From assembly GCA_947494975.1 (NCBI GenBank), contig CANLXA010000002.1, positions 620,001-684,000 of the forward strand: a DNA stretch of 64,000 bases, read 5' to 3'. Shown here in pieces: positions 1 through 7,744 of this stretch. A program made the translations under genes and the position numbers. Positions within the stretch are counted from its first letter, which is position 1. Every line of letters starts with the position of its first letter. Origin of the DNA: an uncultured Roseicyclus sp. GTDB lineage: Bacteria; Pseudomonadota; Alphaproteobacteria; Rhodobacterales; Rhodobacteraceae. A model generated the notes under the pieces. The model ran no database searches. It was not told the DNA's origin and saw nothing but the letters and a program-made list of their open reading frames with translations.

Positions 1-1024
1 CTATTTTCGCGCCATCGGAACGGGCATGAATTACGGGCTCTCCGCCCGCGGTCTGGCGATCAATACGGCCACCGAAGAAGGCGAGGAATTCCCAGAATTC
101 ACCCGCTTCTGGCTGGAGGCGCCGCAGCCCGGCGAAAGTATGCAGGTGGTTCATGCGCTTCTGGATGGCGAGAGCTGCACCGGCGCCTTCACCTTCCACA
201 TCACACCCGGCGCCGTCACCCGGATGGAGGTGGAGGCCACGCTCTACCCGCGCCTGGATCTGCCCCATGTGGGCCTTGCCCCGCTCACCTCCATGTTCCT
301 CTACGATCAGACCAACCGCGCGGGCCATGACGATTTCCGCCCCGCCGTCCATGACAGTGACGGCCTGCTGATCCATAACGGCGCGGGGGAATTGCTGTTC
401 CGCCCGCTCAAGAATCCCGCCAATCTCGAAGTTTCGTCCTTCGTCGACGAAAACCCGCGTGGCTTCGGCCTGATGCAACGGGCGCGCGATCTGGCGGATT
501 TCGAGGATTTCGAGGCCCATTACGAGGACCGCCCCGCCCTCTGGATCACGCCCGGCGAAGGCTGGGGCCAGGGCTCCGTCCAACTGGTCGAAATCCCGTC
601 GGAATTGGAGATCTACGACAATATCGTCGCCTATTGGCGGCCCCGCGAGGGCCTGTCGGCAGACACTGAGCATCGCTTCACCTACGATATGGAATGGAGC
701 CATGAGCCGCCGCGTCCCCGGGACGTGGCCCCGGTTCTCAACACCGCCATCGGCGGCAATTGGGATCGCTCCCGCACGCTTGTCGCCATCGATTTCGCCG
801 ATCATCCGGCCCTGGCAGATGATCCCGGGCGCTACACAAAGATCGTGCGCACCAATCGTGGGGAGGTCACCGAAGGCGTGCTGGAGCGCAACCCCCGCAC
901 CGGCGGCCTGCGCCTGACCTTCGCCGTGGAGCCGGGGGATTACCCGTCGATGGAGCTGCGCGCGCAACTGTTGCAAAACGACGCCCCGGTGACCGAGGTT
1001 TGGCTGTATAGGTGGTCGGCATGA
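1..1024 (+). CDS. opgG: Periplasmic glucan biosynthesis protein OpgG/MdoG (5' partial)
   Basis: OpgG is the periplasmic partner of the OpgH glucosyltransferase in making osmoregulated periplasmic glucans. The frame is open from base 2, and the residues before the first internal Met (YFRAIGTG) match the conserved family motif that continues as MNYGLSARGLAINT, so the gene begins upstream and the Met at base 26 is internal. About 340 C-terminal residues are visible out of roughly 500 usual for the family. They cover the end of the large catalytic-like domain and the small C-terminal Ig-like domain. The stop overlaps the opgH start (ATGA at 1021-1024), which implies one operon with translational coupling. 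The signal peptide and promoter lie outside the window. Confidence 0.9.
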   Translation, partial: YFRAIGTGMNYGLSARGLAINTATEEGEEFPEFTRFWLEAPQPGESMQVVHALLDGESCTGAFTFHITPGAVTRMEVEATLYPRLDLPHVGLAPLTSMFLYDQTNRAGHDDFRPAVHDSDGLLIHNGAGELLFRPLKNPANLEVSSFVDENPRGFGLMQRARDLADFEDFEAHYEDRPALWITPGEGWGQGSVQLVEIPSELEIYDNIVAYWRPREGLSADTEHRFTYDMEWSHEPPRPRDVAPVLNTAIGGNWDRSRTLVAIDFADHPALADDPGRYTKIVRTNRGEVTEGVLERNPRTGGLRLTFAVEPGDYPSMELRAQLLQNDAPVTEVWLYRWSA

Positions 1025-2892
1025 GCGCCGTATTTGAACCCTATATGCCGCCGGAGGCGCCGCTGGCGCGGCCCATTCAGGATCTGCGCGCGCCTTATCA
1101 TGATGCGGCTGCACCCGGCCTCGGCAAACCCCGCGCGCTTCTGTGGCGGTTGGCCACGTTCCTGCCCGCGCTCGCGACAACGCTTGGCCTTGTCGCCGCC
1201 TTCACCGACTGGTTCGCCATGGGCGGGCTTACCGGCTTCGAGATCACGCTGATCGCCCTGATCGCGCTCACCTTCTTCTGGATTTCGCTTTCGGTCGCGA
1301 CCGTCACCGTGGGCCTCCTGCGCCGCGCTCTGGCGGGCAAACCAACGATCTCCGCCAATGGCGCGGCCATGGACGTGGCGCTTCTGGTGCCGTGCTATAA
1401 CGAGGTGCCGTGGGACGTGTTTGGCAATGCCTGCGCGATGTTGGAGGCGCTGGACGCGCACCCGACGCCGCACAATTACACGCTCTTCATCCTGTCGGAT
1501 ACGCGCGATGCGCAAACCGCCCTTCAGGAGCTTCGCGCCTTCGCCACCCTTCGCGCGCGCCTGCCCGAGAGCATCCGCATCCATTATCGCCGCCGCGCCA
1601 TGAACACCGATCGCAAGGTCGGCAATCTGGCCGATTGGGTGGAGCGTTGGGGCGGCGGATACGGCGCCATGCTGGTGCTCGATGCCGATAGCCTGATGTC
1701 GGGTGACGCCATTGTGGCGCTCACCGATGAGTTGTCGTCGGACCCCTCCGCCGGTCTGATCCAGAGCTTCCCGCGCCTCATCGGTGCCGAGACCGTCTTT
1801 GCCCGTGTCCAGCAATTCGCCTCGACCATTTACGGCGCCGTGCTTGCCGAAGGTCTTGCCACATGGTCCGACCGCGAGGGCAATTACTGGGGCCACAACG
1901 CGATCATCCGCACGGCGGCCTTTGCCTCCTGCGCCGGTCTGCCCAAGATCCGCACGATCACGGGCAAGGGCGCGCTGATCCTGTCGCATGATTTCGTCGA
2001 GGCCGGGCTGTTGCGCCGCGCCGGATGGGGCGTGCGCTTCTCGCCCCGCATCACCGGCAGCTACGAAGAGGTGCCCGCCACCCTGATCGACTATGTCGTG
2101 CGCGATCAGCGCTGGTGTCAGGGCAATTTGCAGCACCTGAAACTGCTGGCCGCCAAGGGCTTCCACCGCGTCAGCCGTTTTCACATGTTCCACGGCGCGG
2201 TCAGCTACCTGCTCAGCCCCGCCTGGTTCGCGTTGCTGACCGTCTGGGCCCTGATCGGCACGGGGGCGGAGCACAACGTGATCCGCTACTTCTCGGGCCT
2301 CAACCCGCAGGTTCAGTGGCCCGAGATGAATGCCGTGCATTCCACCGCCCTGCTGGTGTTCATGTATGGCATGTTGCTGGCCCCCAAAGCGCTGGGGGCG
2401 GCGGCTGTCGGCTCCATGGGCCTGCGCGTGGCCGATCTGGGTGGTCCGGTCCGCTTCCTCGCGTCGTTTGTGACGGAGATGGTCCTGTCGATCCTCTACG
2501 CGCCGATCCTGATGGTGCAGCAGACCAAAGCCGTCACCCGCTCCATCCTCGGGCTGCGCGTCGATTGGAAGCCGCAATCCCGCGCGGGGGGAGAGTATTC
2601 GCTGCTGTCCTTGGCGAAATTCCACTGGCTCGAAAGTATCGCCGGTCTGGGCCTTGTGGCCGGTATGGCAAGCGGCATTGTCTCGCTATGGCTCCTGCCG
2701 ATCGCGGTATCGCTGGCTTTGGCCGTGCCACTCTCGGCGCTGTCCGGCCTGCGGCTCACGCGCTTTGCCGCCACCGCGCGGGCTTTGGGCACGCCTGAGA
2801 TCTACGCCGCCCCGCCGATCATCCGCGCCGCCAAGGCGCACCGGGCGGAGTTGCGTGAAACCCTGCGCGATCTGCCCGAGGCGGCGGAATAG
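1021..2892 (+). CDS. opgH: Glucan glucosyltransferase OpgH/MdoH
   Basis: Inner-membrane family 2 glycosyltransferase that polymerises glucose from UDP-glucose for periplasmic glucans; 623 residues, shorter than the enterobacterial protein of about 850. Two hydrophobic helices occupy roughly residues 50-110. The cytosolic GT domain shows LLVPCYNE, the metal-binding LVLDADSLMSG, a catalytic D in LSHDFVEAG and the QRWCQGN motif. Several more membrane spans follow to about residue 590. I chose the ATG at 1021 because it overlaps the opgG stop by four bases; a GTG nine bases upstream is also in frame. Converges on the esterase gene at 2991. Confidence 0.93.
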   Translation: MSAVFEPYMPPEAPLARPIQDLRAPYHDAAAPGLGKPRALLWRLATFLPALATTLGLVAAFTDWFAMGGLTGFEITLIALIALTFFWISLSVATVTVGLLRRALAGKPTISANGAAMDVALLVPCYNEVPWDVFGNACAMLEALDAHPTPHNYTLFILSDTRDAQTALQELRAFATLRARLPESIRIHYRRRAMNTDRKVGNLADWVERWGGGYGAMLVLDADSLMSGDAIVALTDELSSDPSAGLIQSFPRLIGAETVFARVQQFASTIYGAVLAEGLATWSDREGNYWGHNAIIRTAAFASCAGLPKIRTITGKGALILSHDFVEAGLLRRAGWGVRFSPRITGSYEEVPATLIDYVVRDQRWCQGNLQHLKLLAAKGFHRVSRFHMFHGAVSYLLSPAWFALLTVWALIGTGAEHNVIRYFSGLNPQVQWPEMNAVHSTALLVFMYGMLLAPKALGAAAVGSMGLRVADLGGPVRFLASFVTEMVLSILYAPILMVQQTKAVTRSILGLRVDWKPQSRAGGEYSLLSLAKFHWLESIAGLGLVAGMASGIVSLWLLPIAVSLALAVPLSALSGLRLTRFAATARALGTPEIYAAPPIIRAAKAHRAELRETLRDLPEAAE

Positions 2893-2947
2893 GGCCCGCA
2901 AACCTGCGGCCATTGCCCAACAGCACCCGGACCGGACTCAGCCGAAG

Positions 2948-2967
2948 GCGCCGGACCGACCCGGCGC
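2948..2967. terminator. GC-rich hairpin between convergent genes
   Basis: GCGCCGG at 2948-2954 pairs with CCGGCGC at 2961-2967 around a six-base loop, between the ends of opgH and the convergent minus-strand esterase gene. There is no T-tract on either side, so it is at best a weak or factor-assisted terminator. Confidence 0.35.
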
Positions 2968-2990
2968 TCTGCAACCCACCAGGGGGCCGG

Positions 2991-3812
2991 CTACCCCTCC
3001 AGCCCCTCGAACCAGTCCAGCGCCATATCCGCCCATCCCCGTGGCACCGCATGGCCGCCCGGAAACAGCGCGAACTGCAACGAGCCGGCCGCGCAGGACG
3101 ACCAGATCCGGTGCCAGTAATGGCCCTCATTCGTGATCTCATCCGGGGCAGAGCGCGCGCAGCCATTGGTCTCGCGCCAGATCTCCATCGACGCAAACAC
3201 ATCGCCCTGCCGCACCGCGCCATCGCGGAACACGCGGCCTTCGATGGGCACGGTGCCATCCGCCCACCCATGGGTATGCAGCACATCGACGGGCCCCTCA
3301 CAGCCGTCCAGGGCCGGGTGTGGCCGCCAGAAGGCCCCGGCCACCGGCGCATAGGCGCGCGCGATGCCGGGATCGGCGCAGGCGAGATAGGATACCATGG
3401 ATCCGCCAATCGAGAACCCGCCGATCATCACCGCGTCCCGGTCGATCCCGTGCACCTCCGCCGCATGGCTCAGCACCTCCTCGAAAAACGCCGCCTCGTC
3501 CCGCACGGGCGCAAATTCCGGGTGGAACGACCATGTCGACCCAAATCGCGACCCCTCCCGCTGCAACCCCTGCGGGCCGATCACCGCATAGCCGCGCGCC
3601 GTCATCGCGTCGGCCAGCATGTTCACCATGCCTTCGCCGCGCCCGCCCGCGCCGTGCAGCATCATTACGGCGGGGTAGGGGCCGTCGCCCTCGGGCAGCG
3701 CGATATGGTAATCGCCCATCGGCACCTCGCAGGCGCCCTCAACGCCCGCGCAGGCGGCCCATCCGGGGCTGGCGCTGGCCAATAATGCGGCAGCGGTCAG
3801 GGAAACGCGCAT
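2991..3812 (-). CDS. Exported esterase of the polyhydroxybutyrate depolymerase (LpqC) type
   Basis: Alpha/beta hydrolase of 273 residues with an N-terminal signal peptide (MRVSLTAAALLASASPGWA, cut before ACAG). The oxyanion region reads MMLHGAGGRGEG and the nucleophile elbow is GGFSIGGS; a GH near the C-terminus (FPGGHAVP) supplies the likely catalytic His. This pattern belongs to the LpqC/PHB-depolymerase-like and feruloyl-esterase-like hydrolases; the substrate cannot be read from sequence. The frame is open 21 codons further upstream, but the Met at 3812 gives a clean signal peptide. It is the last gene of the minus-strand run that begins at 5862, 26 bp after the rhodanese gene. Confidence 0.75.
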   Translation of the reverse strand: MRVSLTAAALLASASPGWAACAGVEGACEVPMGDYHIALPEGDGPYPAVMMLHGAGGRGEGMVNMLADAMTARGYAVIGPQGLQREGSRFGSTWSFHPEFAPVRDEAAFFEEVLSHAAEVHGIDRDAVMIGGFSIGGSMVSYLACADPGIARAYAPVAGAFWRPHPALDGCEGPVDVLHTHGWADGTVPIEGRVFRDGAVRQGDVFASMEIWRETNGCARSAPDEITNEGHYWHRIWSSCAAGSLQFALFPGGHAVPRGWADMALDWFEGLEG

Positions 3813-3838
3813 ATTCAAAATCCTTGCAAAGTAATCTG

Positions 3839-4297
3839 TTACGTCCGGTCCACCGGCAGGCCCGCGCGCACCCAACCGGGCCCGGCCGCGGAGCCAAGCA
3901 TACCTTCGGGCACGTCGATGATGTTGGTGAACCCGGCCTCGATCAGCCGGTTGGTCAGCCGAGAGGAGCGCACGCCGCGGGCGCAGATCAAGGCCACGCG
4001 CGCATCCTGTGTCCCACCCGTCAGCTCCAGCAGCGCCTCGGTGAAATCCTCCCGCCGCATATCAAGGCGATGGCCCGAGGCGGGCGAGCCGCTGGCCGCC
4101 CATTCATCGGGCCTGCGGATGTCGATCAGCAGGATCTCACCGGCCTCCGCCATCCGGTGCGCCTCCTCCACGGAAATCTGCTGATCCACGTTTTCCGACA
4201 GGGCCGAGTAGAACAGGTTCTGCCCACCAGTCGCCGCGAAGCCCGCACCAACCAGAACCAGCGCGCCCGCGCCGATCAAAAACCGTCTGCGATCCAT
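3839..4297 (-). CDS. Exported single-domain rhodanese-like protein
   Basis: 152 residues. The N-terminus MDRRRFLIGAGALVLVGAGF has an RRRFL run before a hydrophobic stretch, which resembles a Tat signal or an uncleaved membrane anchor. The rhodanese domain covers about residues 40-145, with VDQQISVEEAHRMAEAGEIL, LIDIRRPDEW and the active-site loop CARGVRSSRL containing the catalytic Cys. The family moves sulfane sulfur or acts as a thiol carrier. It starts three bases after the SCO gene, so it is co-translated with it. Its link to the two Cys-rich proteins suggests periplasmic sulfur or redox chemistry, which is inference. Confidence 0.85.
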   Translation of the reverse strand: MDRRRFLIGAGALVLVGAGFAATGGQNLFYSALSENVDQQISVEEAHRMAEAGEILLIDIRRPDEWAASGSPASGHRLDMRREDFTEALLELTGGTQDARVALICARGVRSSRLTNRLIEAGFTNIIDVPEGMLGSAAGPGWVRAGLPVDRT

Positions 4298-4300
4298 GGG

Positions 4301-4852
4301 TCAGCTGGCCTCCAGATACCCGGTCACGATCTCGGCCATCATTTCCGGGCCCAGAACCGGTGGCAGCAATGTCAGAACGTCCCCTTCGCCATTCAGCAGG
4401 TAAATGAACGAGCCGTGGGAGAAGACCGTGCCATAGAACGGATCCACGAAAAGCTCCTCGAATTCCACGGAATAGGCGTCATATGCCACTTGTAACGCGG
4501 CCTCGCTTCCAGTCAGGCCCACGAAGTCGGGGTGAAACACCTCGAGCGCCTCGGCCATCGCCTCCGGCGTGTCCCGCACGGGGTCGACGGTGATCATGAC
4601 CGGGCGCAACTGCCCGCCCGCCTCCTCGACGATCTCGACGGTGGTGGCCATCAACGGCAAGGCGGCGGAGCAGATTTCCTGGCAATTGGCATAGCCGAAG
4701 AACACAAGCTGGTGGCGCCCGTCCGGGTCTGACTCCGTGCGTTCGCTCCCCGTATGATCGATCAGGGTAAACGCCCCGCCCAGATCATCTGTCAGGGCCT
4801 GCGCCGAAGCCATCCCGGCGCAGAGTATCAGGGCAACGGACAGTCGGATCAC
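4301..4852 (-). CDS. SCO1/SenC-family thiol/copper protein
   Basis: Exported or membrane-anchored protein of 183 residues with a thioredoxin fold. After a signal sequence (VIRLSVALILCAGMASAQA) it shows FFGYANCQEICSAALP with the SCO CxxxC pair, MITVDPVRDTPE, and the conserved His in FSHGSF; these are the three metal ligands of SCO proteins. I took the GTG at 4852 because it overlaps the upstream stop by four bases (GTGA) and gives the signal sequence; longer readings lack one. SCO proteins usually mature the CuA site of cytochrome oxidase or reduce its cysteines. Here it sits with Cys-rich exported proteins rather than with cta genes, so its client may be different. Confidence 0.88.
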   Translation of the reverse strand: MIRLSVALILCAGMASAQALTDDLGGAFTLIDHTGSERTESDPDGRHQLVFFGYANCQEICSAALPLMATTVEIVEEAGGQLRPVMITVDPVRDTPEAMAEALEVFHPDFVGLTGSEAALQVAYDAYSVEFEELFVDPFYGTVFSHGSFIYLLNGEGDVLTLLPPVLGPEMMAEIVTGYLEAS

Positions 4853-5415
4853 CGTGTGATCTCCCACGCCTCTTGCCAGCTTTCGCCGGTGCCGAGATAT
4901 CCCTCCCCCTCGATCTCGGCCAAGACGCGGGGATCGTTGCGATACCAGCGGCCTTCCTCTGCCGCCGCTTCGGGGAATTGGACCTCCCAGGCATCGGTCC
5001 AGCGGTTCGCCGTGACCCACTCTTCCTCTCCGGCCGCGCGGATCCGCTGCACGAGGTAGACATTGGTCGCGCCGACGTATTCGTCTTCGATCATCAACCC
5101 GTCGACCTCAACCTCCATACCGCAATAGGGCGCCAGATCCACGGCGGCCCCGGTGAAGATGCCCTGGTTGTTCTTGTTGGGATAGGTCAGCACACCGTCG
5201 GCGGCCCGCAGCAATCCAAGCTGCCGCCCGGTGCTGCATTCATTCGCGCAATCGCCCGCCACTTCGCACAGCATGTCGACAACCGTCGCCTCGAACCGCG
5301 CCGGCTCTTCCCAGGCCAGGTTCCAGCTTCGCGCCTCCGAGCCCTCCGAAAACGGTCCCTCCTGGGCGGCGGCGGGGGTAGCCAGAAAGGCCAGCGGGAT
5401 CAGGTACTTCCACAT
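4849..5415 (-). CDS. Exported Cys-rich protein, paralogous to the preceding gene
   Basis: 188 residues with a signal peptide (MWKYLIPLAFLATPAAAQ). I do not recognise a named family. The N-terminal half has VVDMLCEVAGDCANECSTG followed by QLGLLR, and another Cys in LAPYCGMEVEVDG. The pattern V[VI]D-x2-C...C-A-x2-C-S-x-G...GLL also occurs in the gene at 5419-5862, and both have a later beta-rich stretch of the type V-x-V-x-G...YLV, so the two probably share a fold. The C-terminal 60 residues (EEEWVTANRWTDAWEVQFP and onward) are extra and acidic. The start lies three bases after the previous stop and the end overlaps SCO by four bases, giving tight translational coupling. A metal-binding or thiol-carrier role is inference. 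Confidence 0.7.
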   Translation of the reverse strand: MWKYLIPLAFLATPAAAQEGPFSEGSEARSWNLAWEEPARFEATVVDMLCEVAGDCANECSTGRQLGLLRAADGVLTYPNKNNQGIFTGAAVDLAPYCGMEVEVDGLMIEDEYVGATNVYLVQRIRAAGEEEWVTANRWTDAWEVQFPEAAAEEGRWYRNDPRVLAEIEGEGYLGTGESWQEAWEITR

Positions 5416-5418
5416 CGC

Positions 5419-5862
5419 TCAGCCCTCCGGATTCGGTATTGCGAAGCCGGGAACAACCCCGAAATCGGTATGGTTTGTATTGGTGATGCCGTGATCCTCG
5501 ACCACTTCATCGATCACCAGATAATTCAGCCCGTCACGGGCGAAGAGCCGCCCGGACGCCGTGATGTCGTGGGAGGCCAGTTCGAGCTGTGTCTGGCCAG
5601 ACGCGTTCTGATCGTCGCCATTGATGCTCAGGATCATGTAGACGGTGCCGTCTTCTCCCAACAAGCCCACCGGGATGCCACCTGCCGAACACCAGATCGC
5701 GCAGGTATGGTGCGCCGTGCCCTGCACCGCGTCCGGCCCGCCCATCACGCCCGAGAAATAGCACCAGGTGTCGATGACCTCGCCGCGGATCGTGACCTCT
5801 TCGCCATTGGCCAGTGCTGGCCCGGCGGCGCAGATCAACGCAGCCGTGAATATGTGTTTCAT
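5419..5862 (-). CDS. Exported Cys-rich protein, first gene of the SCO/rhodanese operon
   Basis: 147 residues with a signal peptide (MKHIFTAALICAAGPALA). The mature protein begins NGEEVTIRGEVIDTWCYF and continues to HHTCAIWCSAGGIPVGLL, so it has one Cys, then a C-x3-C pair in a conserved setting. The His pair before CAIWC could also bind metal. Later segments (LELASHDITASGRL, LNYLVIDEVVEDHGI) look like an OB-type beta barrel. I know of similar uncharacterised proteobacterial proteins but no assigned function. It heads the five-gene minus-strand unit, so its promoter should lie in 5863-5991. Confidence 0.7.
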   Translation of the reverse strand: MKHIFTAALICAAGPALANGEEVTIRGEVIDTWCYFSGVMGGPDAVQGTAHHTCAIWCSAGGIPVGLLGEDGTVYMILSINGDDQNASGQTQLELASHDITASGRLFARDGLNYLVIDEVVEDHGITNTNHTDFGVVPGFAIPNPEG

Positions 5863-5991
5863 GGGGGTGCCTCCCGTTCTTTTCCCTTGCCGGAAGCGTA
5901 ACAGGCAGCGGCGAAATCACCGCATCACATTTTTGAGCGGGCGGGCAAGTTCGCCCCCGAGCGGGGCGGATTGACGGTGATCAACAGCCGA

Positions 5992-6723
5992 TCAGGGCTC
6001 GATCTCACCGCTCATGATGGCGCGGGCAACGGCCTGTTCGCGGGTTCGGGCACCAAGTTTGCGGCGCGCATTCGTGATGTAGAGGGCAACGGCGGATTCC
6101 GAGATATCAAGACGATGCGCAATCTTCGCCACCCGCAATCCCGCGCTCAGCCAGAGCATGCATTCCCTTTCGCGCGGGCTAAGCCGCCCATGGGCAGGGC
6201 GGGCCCGATGCGCCAGGGCGGTCAATCGTTCAAATGCCATCAATCCGGCCAGATGCAATTCGGCTGTGAAGGTTTCGCAAATCCTGTCGAAGGCCGGGCC
6301 ATCGGTGGTGCCGCCGATGACCCAGCCACCGAATTCCGATTGCTGTATCGTTCGAACCGGTATGCAAAGCGCGGTTTTCACGCCAAACGACCGCGTGAGT
6401 TCCAGGAACGCGCCCTGCCGTCCGTTCGTCTCCGGGAACCGATCTCCATCCGTCACGATCCCCGCGGCGGTCATGTTGCGGCAGATCAGCGACAGGAACG
6501 GATCGTCGCCGATCAACCCGCCCTCACGGTAATTGTCGCGAAATTCGTCGGGCAGGCTTGAGATGAACTGCGATGAGTGCAGGCCGGTTTCCCGTCGCGC
6601 CATGGTCAGGGTGCAAAAGGGCATCCCGCGATCTTCCGCCAGGTTGGCCATTCTGGACCAGACCGCGTCGGCGCTGGACAGGCGGGCCACGTCCTCCGAG
6701 AAGTCCTGCAATTCATGGATCAT
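5992..6723 (-). CDS. LuxR-family transcriptional regulator (no luxI nearby)
   Basis: 243 residues: an N-terminal autoinducer-binding-like domain (about 20-160) and a C-terminal GerE/LuxR helix-turn-helix (about 175-240) with LSPRERECMLWLSAGLRVAK and ISESAVALYI. In the ligand domain the conserved NY and DDP residues are visible in FRDNYREGGLIGDDPF, and FGVKTALCIPV keeps the expected Gly, while the Trp usually before the Tyr is Phe. No acyl-homoserine-lactone synthase gene lies in the window, so it is a LuxR solo here. It is divergent from the membrane-protein gene at 6844, a possible target. A short GC hairpin at 5952-5968 follows the stop but lacks a T-tract. Confidence 0.85.
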   Translation of the reverse strand: MIHELQDFSEDVARLSSADAVWSRMANLAEDRGMPFCTLTMARRETGLHSSQFISSLPDEFRDNYREGGLIGDDPFLSLICRNMTAAGIVTDGDRFPETNGRQGAFLELTRSFGVKTALCIPVRTIQQSEFGGWVIGGTTDGPAFDRICETFTAELHLAGLMAFERLTALAHRARPAHGRLSPRERECMLWLSAGLRVAKIAHRLDISESAVALYITNARRKLGARTREQAVARAIMSGEIEP

Positions 6724-6843
6724 GACCGGTCCAGCCTCTCCACCCTGACCCTGTCAATATAGAGAAATCGGCATATTCACAATAATTCCGACCGGCGGCA
6801 TGGACGGGTGAGTCCGTTCGCCTGGTCGAAAGAGAAGCGCCGC

Positions 6844-7380
6844 ATGACCATATTGGAAGAAAGCCCACACCGGCTGGTGATCGAGGAAAAGCCCGTTGTG
6901 CTGCGCGCCTTGAGCCTGGTGCTGATCGTGGTGTTCGTCGGCCTCGCCGCCTTCTTCCAGCCGATATTCACCCGGATTTCGACAGAGCCCGTCGCCGATG
7001 CCGGGGCCAATGGCTGGCTGATAGCCCAGATCCTGATCGGTGCGGCGGCCATCATCCCCTTGGGTATTCTCATCTTCGTGCTGAAAACCCGGCGCGTCAG
7101 TTTCGACCGGTCCGCAAATCTCGTCGTGATGGAACGGGTCGGCATGTTGGGCCGCAAGGCGACTGAATATCCGATGGCGAGCTTTAGCGGTGCGGGATTG
7201 CAATATAGCTACGATTCCTCCAGCGGCCGGACCAGCCGCGCGGTGCTTGAATTCACCGATGGCCACGGCGCCGTGCCGCTGAGGCCCTATTATCAATCCG
7301 GCGGCGCGGCCTCGCGGGTGGCCATAAAGATCAACGAATGGTTTCTCGGGCATGAGGCGGCAGCCGCCCGCAGCCTGTGA
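6844..7380 (+). CDS. Membrane protein with two N-terminal helices, unknown function
   Basis: 178 residues from the ATG at 6844; a GTG at 6808 would add 12 residues. Two hydrophobic segments (about residues 22-40 and 58-80) are followed by a soluble part: RRVSFDRSANLVVMERVG, then YPMASFSGAGLQYSYDSSSG and AVLEFTDGHGAVPLRPYY. That layout resembles membrane proteins with a PH-like C-terminal domain, but I cannot assign a family. It is divergent from the LuxR gene with about 120 bp between them, and is followed after 56 bp by another small membrane protein. Confidence 0.65.
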   Translation: MTILEESPHRLVIEEKPVVLRALSLVLIVVFVGLAAFFQPIFTRISTEPVADAGANGWLIAQILIGAAAIIPLGILIFVLKTRRVSFDRSANLVVMERVGMLGRKATEYPMASFSGAGLQYSYDSSSGRTSRAVLEFTDGHGAVPLRPYYQSGGAASRVAIKINEWFLGHEAAAARSL

Positions 7381-7436
7381 GGGCTTGGACCTCCCGGCCA
7401 CCGCACCGCAGACGACACCAAGGGACGGATATAGCG

Positions 7437-7706
7437 ATGAACAACAGCGACGATGAAAAGGAACGCGCGAGCCTTGAGCGCCTGCGCGGCAACATCCCGA
7501 TCCTTGCGGCCACGGCGGCGGTGATCACCTTCCTCGCGTTCAGGATTGCCGGGGTGACGAATGGCCGGTCGATGCTCTTCGCGCTGGTCGTGTTCGGGAT
7601 GATTGCGGTGATGTTCAAGCTGCGCGAATGGTTCGGGGTCACCGGCTACCTTACCGGGCTGTTCGTGCTTTCCGTCGTCTTCTTTCTGATCAACCTGGTG
7701 TTGTGA
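7437..7706 (+). CDS. Small membrane protein, unknown function
   Basis: 89 residues starting MNNSDDEKERASLERL. A charged N-terminus is followed by three hydrophobic stretches (about 20-38, 44-58 and 68-88), with LREWFGVTGY between the last two. The ATG at 7437 leaves the hydrophilic head intact; the longer open frame upstream is Arg/Pro-rich and looks non-coding. It probably shares a transcript with the preceding membrane protein. No family recognised. Confidence 0.6.
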   Translation: MNNSDDEKERASLERLRGNIPILAATAAVITFLAFRIAGVTNGRSMLFALVVFGMIAVMFKLREWFGVTGYLTGLFVLSVVFFLINLVL

Positions 7707-7744
7707 GGTCACGCCGCCCCGCTGCCCGCACGGCCACGTGCTGA

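Noticed and set aside
940-2625. 561-codon minus-strand frame opposite opgH
   Set aside because: Composition of a mirror frame, Gln/Arg/His-rich; opgH has all family motifs.
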